Assembly: GCF_000807925.1 (NCBI RefSeq)
Contig: NZ_JRVC01000014.1
Span: forward strand, 124,001 to 188,000
Direction: 5' to 3'
Source: Novosphingobium subterraneum
GTDB lineage: Bacteria > Pseudomonadota > Alphaproteobacteria > Sphingomonadales > Sphingomonadaceae
Length of the DNA stretch: 64,000 nucleotides
Shown here one piece after another: positions 55,127 through 63,776 of the stretch (its first letter is position 1; the number at the start of each line of letters is the position of its first letter). The translations under genes were made by a program, and so were the position numbers. The notes under the pieces are model-generated. The model was given only the letters and a program-made list of their open reading frames with translations, made no database searches and was not told the origin of the DNA.

Positions 55127-55888
55127 TCAGAACTGGACGCGCTTGGTAAAGCCGCCGTCGATCACCAGGTTGGTGCCGGTGGTATAGGACGATGCCGGGC
55201 TGGCGAGGAACACCACGGCCTTGGCCACGTCGTCCGGCCCGCCAAAGCGGCCCAGCGCAAATCCGGCCTCTACCGACTTGTACAGATCGGGCGCAGCGCC
55301 TTCGATCACGTCCCAGTTGCCGCCGGGGAACTTGATCGGCCCGGGCGAAACCGCGTTGACGCGAATGCCCTTCGGCCCCAGCGCCTGGCTGAGCTGCCCG
55401 GCATAGACGATCAGCGCGCCCTTCAGCGCATTGTAGCCCTGCGGCACGATGAAGGTTTCAAGCCCCGCCGTCGACGACAGGATCACGACCGAACCGTCAT
55501 CCGACTTTTCAAGGTAAGGCTCCAGCACTTCCACGCCGATCACCGAGCCCATGATGTCGTGGTCCAGGCCTTTCTGCCAGTCACCGGTCTGGCCCGAACC
55601 CGAGGTCGAGATCATCGGAATGAAGATGTCGCAACCGCCAAGGCTTTCTGCCGCCTGTGTCAGCCAGGCGCGATAGGCGTCCGGGCCCGAATCCATGTCG
55701 AAGGCCGAGCCGAAGACCTTGCCCCCATGCTTTTCGAGGCTCGCCGCGGTTTCGGCAACCTGTTCGGCATTGCGCGAGCAGAACGCGATGTCCGCACCTT
55801 CGGCAGCAAGGATTTCCACCGTCGCCCGCCCGATGCCGCGGCTGCCGCCGGTCAGGATCACCTTCTTGCCCTTGAGTCCGAGATCCAT
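55127..55888 (-). CDS. Short-chain dehydrogenase/reductase
   Basis: A 253-residue SDR: VILTGGSRGIGRATVEIL, ADIAFCSRNAEQV (Arg after strand 2, NADP preference), VILSSTAGLETFIVPQGYNALK with Ser/Tyr/Lys, and NAVSPGPIKFPGG. The start ATG 55888 has AGGAG nine bases upstream. It forms an operon with the VOC gene and is divergent from another SDR at 56030. Confidence 0.9.
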   Translation of the reverse strand: MDLGLKGKKVILTGGSRGIGRATVEILAAEGADIAFCSRNAEQVAETAASLEKHGGKVFGSAFDMDSGPDAYRAWLTQAAESLGGCDIFIPMISTSGSGQTGDWQKGLDHDIMGSVIGVEVLEPYLEKSDDGSVVILSSTAGLETFIVPQGYNALKGALIVYAGQLSQALGPKGIRVNAVSPGPIKFPGGNWDVIEGAAPDLYKSVEAGFALGRFGGPDDVAKAVVFLASPASSYTTGTNLVIDGGFTKRVQF

Positions 55889-56029
55889 GTTGTCGCTCCT
55901 CTATCCCGTGCAGAATCCGTTGCAGCGTTCTTGAAGGGGGTGGCCATGGCAAGCCACTCCCCTTTTGAACAGGAAATGCGCTGGCCCATCGAGTGGTAGC
56001 CAGCAGGAAACGCGATTGGGAGCAAGGAT

Positions 56030-56848
56030 ATGACCAAGGGTACGTGCCGTCTCGAAGGCAAGACCGCCGTGGTGCTGGGCGCCAGCAGCGAAGGCAACAT
56101 GGGGCAGGTCATCGCCCGGCGCCTGATCGAAGAAGGCGCGCATGTGCTCGTTTCGGGCCGCAAGGAAGCCGTGCTGGCAAGCTTCGCCGCGCAGACCGGC
56201 TGCGCATGGGCGCCGTGCGACATCACCGACGAAGCCAGCGTCAACGCCCTGGCCGATACTGCGTCCGAAAAGCTCGGCGGCATCGACATCGCGATCAACG
56301 CCACCGGCTGGGGCCTGCTCAAGCCCTTCCTCGAGGTCACCCGCGCCGAACTCGATGCGATGAGCGCGCTGCAGCTGGTCGGCCCGCACCAGTTCTTCCA
56401 GGCGATGATCCGCAAGATGGCGAAGTCGCTTGGCGGGCGCGGCGGTTCGCTGATGACGATCAGCTCGGCCACCGCCACGATCATGCTCAACGATCACGCG
56501 ATCTACATGGGCACCAAGGCCGGGACCGATCACATCGTGCGCTGCATCGCGCATGAGTTCGGCCACGAAGGCATCCGCGCCAACTCGATCTCGCCGGGCC
56601 TCACCGATACGCCGATGAATGCCGAGGCCAAGCAGGTCCCCGGCCTGTTCGAATCGTTCCGCAATTCCTATCCGCTTGGCCGCTGGGGCACTTCGGAGGA
56701 CGTCGCCGCCGCCGTCGTGTTCCTCGCCAGCGACGAATGCTTCATGACCGGGGAAAACCTGCAGGTGAATGGTGGCCTGACCTTGCGCCGCAACCCCACG
56801 CGCGAGGAAATCAACGCCGCGGTGGCCAAGGCCATGGCCGAGGGTTGA
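56030..56848 (+). CDS. Short-chain dehydrogenase/reductase
   Basis: A 272-residue SDR with an unusual cofactor loop VVLGASSEGNMGQVIARRL, similar to enoyl-ACP-reductase-like SDRs. INATGW replaces NNAG; TISSATATIMLNDHAIYMGTK provides Ser/Tyr/Lys; NSISPGLTDTPMN follows. The C-terminal tail (NPTREEINAAVAKAMAEG) is longer than usual. It lies next to the replication block, but belongs with the SDR-VOC pair by type. Confidence 0.88.
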   Translation: MTKGTCRLEGKTAVVLGASSEGNMGQVIARRLIEEGAHVLVSGRKEAVLASFAAQTGCAWAPCDITDEASVNALADTASEKLGGIDIAINATGWGLLKPFLEVTRAELDAMSALQLVGPHQFFQAMIRKMAKSLGGRGGSLMTISSATATIMLNDHAIYMGTKAGTDHIVRCIAHEFGHEGIRANSISPGLTDTPMNAEAKQVPGLFESFRNSYPLGRWGTSEDVAAAVVFLASDECFMTGENLQVNGGLTLRRNPTREEINAAVAKAMAEG

Positions 56849-56892
56849 TCGACCACGACCCGTTCTTGAGATGTTTCGCTTGGCCGTTGCAC

Positions 56893-56936
56893 GTTTGAAG
56901 GAAATCGGTTAACCAGTCGCCCAAACAGCTTCAAAC
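56893..56936. promoter_or_regulatory. Inverted repeat upstream of parA
   Basis: GTTTGAAG (56893-56900) and CTTCAAAC (56929-56936) are exact reverse complements with a 28-base spacer, ending 10 bp before the parA start. It could be the ParA autoregulatory operator. Confidence 0.4.
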
Positions 56937-56945
56937 AGGCGGGCG

Positions 56946-58148
56946 ATGTCTGATCAGAATTCAATAGTCAGCCAGATCGGCGATCTTGCCTCAGCGGGCG
57001 AGAAGATGATCGAGCGCCTGCGCCGCAAGGCTTTCCTGCCAGACAGCCGCAAGGGACTCAACGTCCGTGTCGGCATTGCCGAGGCGGCGCAATTGCTCGG
57101 CTGCTCGACGAATCGCATCCGCATGGCCGAGGATGACGGCCGCCTCCCCCCGCCCCCCTCGGGCGAGAACGGGCGCCGCCTCGGCTATTCGATGGAAGAG
57201 CTGATGCACATGCGCGAGGTGCTGGGCGCCTCCCCTGCCCGCGCCCCGCTCGACGTGCCGGCGATCATCGCGGTGCAGAACTTCAAGGGCGGCGTCGGCA
57301 AGTCCACCGTCACCACTCACCTCGCCCATTATTTCGCGGTGCAGGGCTATCGCGTGCTGGTGGTGGACTGCGACAGCCAGGCGACGACGACGACGCTGTT
57401 CGGCTTCAACCCGCACTTCAACATCACCCGCGACGAAACGCTTTATCCTTATCTTTCAATCGACCCGACCCAGACTGACCTGCTCTATGCGGTCAAGCGT
57501 ACGCCCTGGCCCAATGTCGACCTGATCCCCTCGAACCTCGAACTGTTCGACGTGGAGTATGAACTTGCCGCCTCCGGTTCCGATGGCCAGTCGGTCCTCG
57601 CCGCGCGCTTCCGCAAGCTGAAGGCCGGGCTGATGGACATGGCCCGCGATTATGACGTGGTGATCCTCGATCCGCCCCCGGCCCTTGGCACGATATCGCT
57701 TGCCGTCATGCAGGCGGCCAACGCGCTGCTGGTGCCGCTCGCTGCCACCACGCCCGATTTCTGCTCGACCGTGCAGTTTCTCTCGATGATGGACCAGGTC
57801 ATCGCCCAGCTGATCGAGGCCGGGATCGCGGTGGACTACAGCTTCGTCCGCCTGATCTGCTCCAAGTTCGATGGCGGCGATCCTTCCCACGAAATGGTCC
57901 GCACCATCATGGAGCAGACTTTCGGCCCAGCCCTGCTGCCCGTGCCCATCCTCGAAAGCGCCGAGATCAGCCACGCAGCCCTGCGCATGATGACGGTCTA
58001 CGAACTCGAGAAGCCGATCGGCACGCCGCGCACCCACAAGCGCTGCCGCGCCAACCTCGATGAAGCGATGGGCCAGATCGAACAGCTCGTCCGCGCCGGC
58101 TGGGGCCGCGTCGCCCCGGCAAGAGAGGAGGACGTGATCCATGCGTGA
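56946..58148 (+). CDS. parA: Plasmid partition ATPase ParA
   Basis: A 400-residue ParA of the large (type Ia) kind. The N-terminal part (VRVGIAEAAQLLGCSTNRIRMAEDDGRLPPP) is a MerR-like DNA-binding domain that usually autoregulates the operon. The ATPase part starts with the Walker A VQNFKGGVGKSTVTTHLA, then VLVVDCDSQATTTTLFG and VVILDPPPALGTIS. It positions plasmid copies by ATP-driven movement on the nucleoid together with ParB. ATG 56946 is the start; parB follows after 83 bp. Confidence 0.95.
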   Translation: MSDQNSIVSQIGDLASAGEKMIERLRRKAFLPDSRKGLNVRVGIAEAAQLLGCSTNRIRMAEDDGRLPPPPSGENGRRLGYSMEELMHMREVLGASPARAPLDVPAIIAVQNFKGGVGKSTVTTHLAHYFAVQGYRVLVVDCDSQATTTTLFGFNPHFNITRDETLYPYLSIDPTQTDLLYAVKRTPWPNVDLIPSNLELFDVEYELAASGSDGQSVLAARFRKLKAGLMDMARDYDVVILDPPPALGTISLAVMQAANALLVPLAATTPDFCSTVQFLSMMDQVIAQLIEAGIAVDYSFVRLICSKFDGGDPSHEMVRTIMEQTFGPALLPVPILESAEISHAALRMMTVYELEKPIGTPRTHKRCRANLDEAMGQIEQLVRAGWGRVAPAREEDVIHA

Positions 58149-58231
58149 TCGTCCGCCAAGCGCGTGGGAAACAACTTTCCTACAGGCAATCGTTCACTTT
58201 ATGTTCCGCGCCTTTCGCAACGAGGTGACTT

Positions 58232-59335
58232 ATGGCGCGTAAGCAGTCGGACTATCTCGCAAGCCTGCTGGCTGACGAGGAAGTGCTTGAAACCAAATCA
58301 GAAGTTTCTGAAGCAGCGGCACCGGAAACGGCGGCCGAATCGGCTGCTCCTTCCCCTGGCCCCTCCCCTGCCCCGGCGCGCCACGAACGCTTGCGCGGCA
58401 CCACCCTGCTCGGCCGCGAAAGCGCGCTGGCCCGGGTGGCGAGCGGCGAAGTCCGCCAGGTGACGCAGCTCCTGCTCGATCCGGCACGGGTGCGGGTGTG
58501 GAAGGGCAATGCCCGCTCATACGAACACCTCTCCGTCGAATCCTGCCGCGAGCTGATCGACTCGATCATTGCCGAGGGTGGCCAGAAGGTCCCCGCGGTG
58601 GTGCGCCGCATCGATGGTGACCCGGACCACGACTACGAAGTCATCGCCGGCACGCGGCGCCACTGGTCGATCTCGTGGCTGCGCGCCCACTCCTACCCCG
58701 ACATGCAGTTCGTGGCGCAAGTCGCCCAGCTCGATGACGAAGCCGCCTTCCGCCTTGCCGACCTTGAGAACCGCGCGCGAAAGGACGTGTCGGACCTCGA
58801 ACGCGCCCGCAATTATGCCCAGGCGCTCTACGACCATTACGGCGCCCACCTGACGCGCATGGCAGACCGGCTCAACCTGTCAAAAGGTTGGCTGTCGAAG
58901 ATGCTCAAGGTTGCCTCGCTTCCCGATGTCGTGGTCGCCGCCTTCGCCAGTCCCGCCGATGTACAGATGAAGCCCGCCTACCCCCTCGCCCAGCTGCTCG
59001 ACAACCGCGAGCTGGCTCCGGCGATCCTGCGCGAGGCCAAGGTGCTGGCTCGCCTGCAGGAAGAACGGCGCAAGTCTGGCGATCCGGCGATTGCCGCCAA
59101 CGATGTTGTCGCCCGTCTGATGGCGGCGGCGAGCGTCAGGGCCGATGGCCCTCCGCGCGAGATCGTGCTCGAAGGCCGTGGCGGCAGGCCGGCCATCACC
59201 CTGCGCTCGATCAACCGGCAGGGCGTGACCCTGCGCTTCCACGCCGGTTCGGGCATGCACCTCGACGCCCTCCTCGAACTGGCGCGCGAAGCGTTGGAGC
59301 AGCTTGAGGACGAGGGCCGGAGCATCCTGCTCTGA
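58232..59335 (+). CDS. parB: Plasmid partition protein ParB
   Basis: A 367-residue ParB. The ParB box EVIAGTRRHWSISWLRAH (CTP-binding family signature GxRRxxA-like), DLENRARKDVSDLERARNYAQAL and a helix-turn-helix LTRMADRLNLSKGWLSKMLKVASLP are present. The helix-turn-helix should recognise the palindrome TGTTTCCCCGGGGAAACA found four times just downstream. It is followed at 31 bp by the first of these sites. Confidence 0.93.
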   Translation: MARKQSDYLASLLADEEVLETKSEVSEAAAPETAAESAAPSPGPSPAPARHERLRGTTLLGRESALARVASGEVRQVTQLLLDPARVRVWKGNARSYEHLSVESCRELIDSIIAEGGQKVPAVVRRIDGDPDHDYEVIAGTRRHWSISWLRAHSYPDMQFVAQVAQLDDEAAFRLADLENRARKDVSDLERARNYAQALYDHYGAHLTRMADRLNLSKGWLSKMLKVASLPDVVVAAFASPADVQMKPAYPLAQLLDNRELAPAILREAKVLARLQEERRKSGDPAIAANDVVARLMAAASVRADGPPREIVLEGRGGRPAITLRSINRQGVTLRFHAGSGMHLDALLELAREALEQLEDEGRSILL

Positions 59336-59365
59336 TGGAAAACGGGGGGAGAAGCGCAGCGGCAG

Positions 59366-59393
59366 AAAAATGTTTCCCCGGGGAAACATTTTT
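59366..59393. repeat. parS-like palindrome, copy 1
   Basis: The core TGTTTCCCCGGGGAAACA (59371-59388) is extended by five A on the left and five T on the right into a perfect 28-bp palindrome. It begins 31 bp after parB and is the probable primary ParB-binding site. Confidence 0.75.
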
Positions 59394-59426
59394 CCCGTGC
59401 GTCCCTTCCCCCTCGATCCGGACAGG

Positions 59427-59444
59427 TGTTTCCCCGGGGAAACA
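59427..59444. repeat. parS-like palindrome, copy 2
   Basis: An exact 18-bp copy of TGTTTCCCCGGGGAAACA, 56 bp after copy 1. Confidence 0.75.
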
Positions 59445-59459
59445 TTTCGTCCGGTGGGG

Positions 59460-59564
59460 CCTTCGACAGGCTCAGGTAGAGCGGATTTCAGGATTTGTTA
59501 TCTACATAACGCTCCCATCCACACCGCCTTCCCCCTTCTCCGTTCATCCTGAGCCTGTCGAAGG
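59460..59564. repeat. Inverted pair of REP-like repeats upstream of repA
   Basis: CCTTCGACAGGCTCAGG (59460-59476) and its exact complement CCTGAGCCTGTCGAAGG (59548-59564) bound a 71-bp segment. The CTTCGACAGGCTCAG unit is a dispersed repeat known from sphingomonads and relatives. An ATG at 59565 abuts the repeat and is unlikely to be the repA start. Confidence 0.7.
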
Positions 59565-59591
59565 ATGCTTGGCGCAACCTCTCAGCACGCG

Positions 59592-59609
59592 TGTTTCCCC
59601 GGGGAAACG
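59592..59609. repeat. parS-like palindrome, copy 3
   Basis: TGTTTCCCCGGGGAAACG; the inner 16 bases match the perfect palindrome. Confidence 0.7.
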
Positions 59610-59633
59610 AGCCACAGCGATCCTCACTCAAAG

Positions 59634-60986
59634 ATGTTTCCCCGGGGAAACGAGCCGAAGGCGAGTTCGGCGAAGTCAAACATCCGCGAAAGCCCCTCCC
59701 CCGTGACCCGCGCCCGCCCTGCCCCATCACCACCGCAGAACCGCAAGGGTCCGTCGGGCGACCAGTTCGATCTGTTCCTGCCCTACGTGGCGGACATGCC
59801 GATGCGCGATCAGCGCGAGATGATGGAGCGCCCCTTCTTCAGCCTCGCCAAGTCGAAACGCGTGAAGCCGATCGACTACACCTCGCCCGACGGCAAGCTG
59901 TGGGTCCACGTTTCGGCCAGTCCGGAATACGGCATGGCGACGATCTGGGATGCCGATATCCTGATCTACTGCGCCAGCGTGCTTGCCGACATGGCACGAC
60001 GCGGCGTCAACGACGTGCCGCGCAAACTGAACCTGATGCCCTACGACCTGCTCCGCGCCATCGGCAGGCCGACCACGGGCCGCGCCTACGAGCTGCTCGG
60101 CCAGGCGCTGGACCGCCTTGTCGCCACGACGATCAAGACCAACATCCGCGCGGAAAACAGACGCGAGGCCACCTTTTCATGGCTCGATGGCTGGACCCAG
60201 CTGGTCGATGAGAAGACCGAACGATCGCGCGGCATGACCATCGAATTGTCCAACTGGTTCTGGGAAGGTGTGATGATGAAGGGCGGCGTGCTCTCCATCG
60301 ACCGCGCCTATTTCGACATTACCGGCGGACGCGAACGCTGGCTCTACAAGGTGGCGCGCAAGCATGCCGGCGGGGCAGGGGAGGAAGGCTTTGCCATCTC
60401 CATGCCGACGCTGTTCGAGAAGTCCGGTGCGGAGGGCGAATACCGCCGCTTCAAGTTCGAGATCCTCAAGCTTGCCGAAAAGGACGCGCTGCCGGGCTAT
60501 GGCCTCAGCGTGGAGACCGCCAAGGGCGGCGAACCGATGCTGCGCATGCGCCGGATCGACGGCAAGGATGGCGCAGGCGTCGTGGGGCAGGGGACTGGCG
60601 GCGTGGTACGACAGCCCGAGGCAGAGCGCGCTTCGGCACCGTCCACCAGCAGCAAGTCCGCTGAGCCCGCACCTGTCGGCGGTACCTTGCCCTCGGGTGT
60701 TTCCCCGGGGAAACATTCTTCTCCGACCGAAACCTTCGACGCCTCGGCGCTGATCCGCAAGGCGGTGAAGGGCCTGAGCGACAACGCCACGCGCGGGTTC
60801 ATGGCCGACGAGACCATCGCCTATTTGCGCGAAACTTGCCCGGGCTGGGACCTCCACGCGCTCCATGCCGAGTTCGAAGGCTGGGTGAATGCCGACGCGG
60901 CGCGGCTGCCCGCCAACTGGCAGAAGGCCTTCATCGGCTTCGTCAAGCGCCACCACGAGAAGCACGGCCACACCCTGCGCCGTTGA
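59634..60986 (+). CDS. repA: Plasmid replication initiator RepA (RPA family)
   Basis: A ~450-residue initiator. The conserved core starts at DQFDLFLPYVADMPMRDQRE, then MERPFFSLAKSKRVKPIDY, GMATIWDADILIYCASVLADM and IELSNWFWEGVMMKGGVLSIDRAYFDITGGRERWLYKVARKHAG, which is the winged-helix replication initiator A pattern of alphaproteobacterial plasmids. The start is uncertain: ATG 59565 abuts a REP repeat, ATG 59634 overlaps a parS-like site, and GTG 59703 begins just before the conserved part. A linker near residues 340-370 is low-complexity and includes another parS-like site in frame (GVSPGKH). It should bind the iterons at 61.2 kb. Confidence 0.9.
   Translation: MFPRGNEPKASSAKSNIRESPSPVTRARPAPSPPQNRKGPSGDQFDLFLPYVADMPMRDQREMMERPFFSLAKSKRVKPIDYTSPDGKLWVHVSASPEYGMATIWDADILIYCASVLADMARRGVNDVPRKLNLMPYDLLRAIGRPTTGRAYELLGQALDRLVATTIKTNIRAENRREATFSWLDGWTQLVDEKTERSRGMTIELSNWFWEGVMMKGGVLSIDRAYFDITGGRERWLYKVARKHAGGAGEEGFAISMPTLFEKSGAEGEYRRFKFEILKLAEKDALPGYGLSVETAKGGEPMLRMRRIDGKDGAGVVGQGTGGVVRQPEAERASAPSTSSKSAEPAPVGGTLPSGVSPGKHSSPTETFDASALIRKAVKGLSDNATRGFMADETIAYLRETCPGWDLHALHAEFEGWVNADAARLPANWQKAFIGFVKRHHEKHGHTLRR
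59635..59652. repeat. parS-like palindrome, copy 4
   Basis: TGTTTCCCCGGGGAAACG, inner 16 bases perfect; it overlaps one candidate repA start codon. Confidence 0.7.
60698..60715. repeat. parS-like palindrome, copy 5, inside repA
   Basis: An exact TGTTTCCCCGGGGAAACA within the repA reading frame, about 1.3 kb from copy 1, in a poorly conserved linker of the protein. Confidence 0.75.
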
Positions 60987-61191
60987 ACTTCGCGCTCTTC
61001 CGTTCCGAAAATGTCGTGTTTGCAGACTGCGCCCGTTCCTGAAGTGTCGGGCTTGGTATGGCGACCTTTCCCGAGGATTTTGCAGCGGCGTGCTTATCCA
61101 CCGAATTTGAACCTACTTGTTGGAGTTCTGTTGGAAAGTGATTCAATCGCCCCACCCCATCGCACCCCTGATCCGGTCCATCGATCCATCG

Positions 61192-61300
61192 GGAACGGTC
61201 TGATCCGAGGTTTCGACCTATCAGGAACGGCCTGTCGATCGTTTAGGAACACTGGGTCGATCCATCAGGAACGATTGGCCGACACTCCGGGAACAGGCGG
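61192..61300 (+). repeat. Iteron array, probable replication origin
   Basis: A GGAAC core recurs at 61192, 61224, 61246, 61268 and 61290. The last four are exactly 22 bp apart. Flanks follow the pattern CGAyCnaTCaGGAACg. Inverted GTTCC copies occur at about 60990 and 61035. The array lies 200 bp after repA in a 450-bp gene-free region, the normal place for an iteron-type origin. The rest of 60987-61442 shows no gene. Confidence 0.75.
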
Positions 61301-61442
61301 AATGGCGCGAATCGCGGAGAATTGGCGAGTCGGGGCAGGGCGCGGAGCGCTTAACCTGTCTAACCCTATCTAAAAGCCTCTAACCCCTGGGAAGCTTCGC
61401 TTTCTTTGGAGATGAAAGGGATGAGGTCTTGTGGGGCAGGCC

Positions 61443-62426
61443 TCAATAGAGGTCGGCAGCAAAGGGGGCGGCGGCGATGGGCGTGCAGGAAAAGGGCTCG
61501 AACATGCCGTTGGCGCGGGCGAGACCGCCGCTTTCGAGCTGGCGCAGCAGCTTGCCCGCGCCGGCCTTGGTCACGCCCAGGGCGCGGCCGAGCTGGGCGG
61601 GGGTGAGGTCTTCCAGGCCGACGAGGAGGAGCCACGCAGTGCCGAGCCGCGAGTGGGAGCGCTGCTGCGGGAATTCGGCGGCAAAGCGTCGCGTGGCCCG
61701 CCAGATGCGGTCAAGATCGCGGGCCGCTTCGAGCATGGCCCGCAGCAGGCCTTCACGCGCGGCATCGCGGCGTTTCGCCGGGGAAAGATCGGCGCGGAAC
61801 AGGCGGCGCCGGGCAAGCGCGGGCAAAGGCAGGGGCGGAGCGGTGAGGGCAAAGGCTTGGGACCGGGCGAGGGCGAGGAGGTTGATCGCCCAGCACGGAC
61901 TGAGCGCCGTGGCGCCGAGCGCGTCATCGCCTGTGGGGCCCAGCGAGTAGCGGTGCTGGTCAATCAGTGCCAGAAGCCGCTCCAGCGGGTCTGTGGGCAG
62001 GCGTTCCCCTGCGAGGGTGGCGATGACCGCTTCGAGCTGAACCATGCTCTGTGTCGCGATCGTGGCGGCTTGGCGGGCTTCGGCGGCGAGGGGGGCAACG
62101 GCAATGCGGCGGACGGTCCGCACGGCCTCTGCCAGCGGTGATGCGGGGGAGGGGAGGATGGCCGTGAGGAGGGCGAGGAAAGCGTCACGCTCTGCAGCGC
62201 ATTCGGCCCCGACCAGCCTTGCGCCGAGCGTGATGCTGCGGTCCTCGCGATATGCGGCCCAGGCCTGCGAGAGTTGGCGCAATGCCAGCGTTTGCTGCAT
62301 TTCCGGGGTGAAAAGCCCGGCAGGATCGAGGTGCGTGCGGACCAGCGCATCAAGCTGGCCGCGGCGGAAAGCGAGGGTGAGGGGGGCGGGATCGTAGGCC
62401 ACGGGAGCCGCCACGCATACCGGCAT
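61443..62426 (-). CDS. Helix-turn-helix protein of unknown function (327 aa)
   Basis: I do not recognise the family. It begins MPVCVAAPVAYDPAPLTLAF and is largely helical and leucine/alanine/arginine rich. Near the C-terminus LTPAQLGRALGVTKAGAGKLLRQLESGGLARAN forms a winged helix-turn-helix of MarR style. Its position next to the origin, convergent with repA, suggests a replicon-linked regulator, but that is inference. Confidence 0.65.
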   Translation of the reverse strand: MPVCVAAPVAYDPAPLTLAFRRGQLDALVRTHLDPAGLFTPEMQQTLALRQLSQAWAAYREDRSITLGARLVGAECAAERDAFLALLTAILPSPASPLAEAVRTVRRIAVAPLAAEARQAATIATQSMVQLEAVIATLAGERLPTDPLERLLALIDQHRYSLGPTGDDALGATALSPCWAINLLALARSQAFALTAPPLPLPALARRRLFRADLSPAKRRDAAREGLLRAMLEAARDLDRIWRATRRFAAEFPQQRSHSRLGTAWLLLVGLEDLTPAQLGRALGVTKAGAGKLLRQLESGGLARANGMFEPFSCTPIAAAPFAADLY

Positions 62427-62503
62427 TGCCCCGCACTGTCAACGATTGGGATACCTAACTGGCACTTTGGTATCCTATCATGATGAGCGAAACGGGCGGC
62501 GGA

Positions 62504-63211
62504 TCAGGACGTCTCGCGCCATCCGTTCCGGCGCGCGGCCAATTCCTCTTCTGCGGTAAGCGCGGGGCCTGCGGCCATGGCCTGCGCGGCGGCGAGGACA
62601 TCGCCTGCACTGCCGGCCTGGCGGTATTCCCCCGCCGGTGCGCCGCCGCTGCTGGCCGCGCTGTGGTTTCGCAATTGCCACCCTTGCGCATCGCGGCAGG
62701 CGATGGCGGCGCTGGCAGCGCGTTCGAACGCCCGGCAATAGGCGCCGCCTGCATCGCGGAAGCTGAGCAGGACGCGCACCGGGGCATCGGCCTGTTGCCC
62801 GGCGACGAGCTGGCTATCGAGCGCGCTGGCGAGCTGGGCATCGGCATAGCCGGCATCGCTGGCAGGACGCAGGGTGAGGGCAAGAACCAGCGAGGCGGCA
62901 AGCGCCGGGCCGGCAAGCCATGCCCAGCGCGGCGGCCCCTTGCGGCGGGCGCGCGCATCGGCAAGGCTTGCCACATTGTCCTGCGGGGCCTTGAGCAGCG
63001 CGGCGAGATGATCGGGCACCGGTTCTGCGGCAATGGGCGCGAAATGGGCGCCGAGCCGCCGGGCGAGGGCGCGATGCGCGGCAACCTGCTTCTCCAGCGC
63101 CGGATCGGCGGCAATGGCCGCAGCGATGCGCTCGAGTTCGGCGCCTTCAAGCTGGCCATCGGCAAAGGCGGCGATTTGTTCGGGGGTGGGCTGTTCGGAA
63201 GTGTGGGTCAT
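62504..63211 (-). CDS. Anti-sigma factor (membrane)
   Basis: A 235-residue protein: a cytosolic N-terminal anti-sigma-like part (IAAFADGQLEGAELERIAAAIAADPALEKQVAAHRALARRLG), one membrane helix at about 93-112 (WAWLAGPALAASLVLALTL) and a periplasmic domain. It overlaps the sigma-factor gene by four bases (ATGA), the usual coupling of ECF sigma/anti-sigma pairs. It would hold the sigma factor inactive until an envelope signal arrives. Confidence 0.85.
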   Translation of the reverse strand: MTHTSEQPTPEQIAAFADGQLEGAELERIAAAIAADPALEKQVAAHRALARRLGAHFAPIAAEPVPDHLAALLKAPQDNVASLADARARRKGPPRWAWLAGPALAASLVLALTLRPASDAGYADAQLASALDSQLVAGQQADAPVRVLLSFRDAGGAYCRAFERAASAAIACRDAQGWQLRNHSAASSGGAPAGEYRQAGSAGDVLAAAQAMAAGPALTAEEELAARRNGWRETS

Positions 63212-63663
63212 GCCGCTTCTCCCAGCAAGGCCATCAGGGCATCGCGTCCGCGCACCAGGCGCGAATTGAGCGTGCCGACCGGGCAGCCGACGATTTCGGC
63301 CGCTTCCTTGTAGGACCAGCCTTCGACCATCACCAGCAGCACGGCCTCGCGCTGTTCATCGGGCAGGCGGGCAAGCGCGCGGTCCATGTCGGCCAGGGCG
63401 ACGCGGGCTTCCTGTCCGCCTGATGCGCCGACGCCGAGGCCCGCTTCCTCGTCTGTGAAGGTCTCGTGGCGCCGGGTGCGGGCGCGGATTTCATCGATCC
63501 AGATATTGCGCATCATCCTGTACATCCAGCTGTCGAGCCGCGTGCCCTCCTGCCACTTGCTGCGCGAGCGCAGGGCGCGTTCGATGGTGGTCTGGCAAAG
63601 ATCATCGGCCTCGCCCGCATCGCGCGAAAGCCCGGCGGCAAAGCGCCGCAAGCGCGGGAGCAA
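63208..63663 (-). CDS. ECF-family RNA polymerase sigma factor
   Basis: At least 151 residues. Region 2: LPRLRRFAAGLSRDAGEADDLCQTTIERALR and WQEGTRLDSWMYRMMRNIWIDEIR. Region 4: LARLPDEQREAVLLVMVEGWSYKEAAEIVGCPVGTLNSRLVRGRDAL. The frame has no ATG. TTG 63663 cuts slightly into region 2.1; a CTG at 63696 preceded by AGAAAGG would add ADPFADGILA and complete it, so the start is unresolved. It is divergent from the secreted protein at 63777. Confidence 0.88.
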   Translation of the reverse strand: MLPRLRRFAAGLSRDAGEADDLCQTTIERALRSRSKWQEGTRLDSWMYRMMRNIWIDEIRARTRRHETFTDEEAGLGVGASGGQEARVALADMDRALARLPDEQREAVLLVMVEGWSYKEAAEIVGCPVGTLNSRLVRGRDALMALLGEAA

Positions 63664-63776
63664 TGCAAGGATGCCATCGGCGAAGGGATCGGCCAGTGTC
63701 GTTACCTTTCTGATGGATAGAACGGACGGCCTCGTTCGTTTAATCCGTGAGACAGCGAAGATATGGCAATATTTTT

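Noticed and set aside
59565..59633. ATG 59565 as the repA start
   Set aside because: It directly abuts a dispersed REP-like repeat, has no spaced ribosome site, and would encode the parS-like palindromes as protein.
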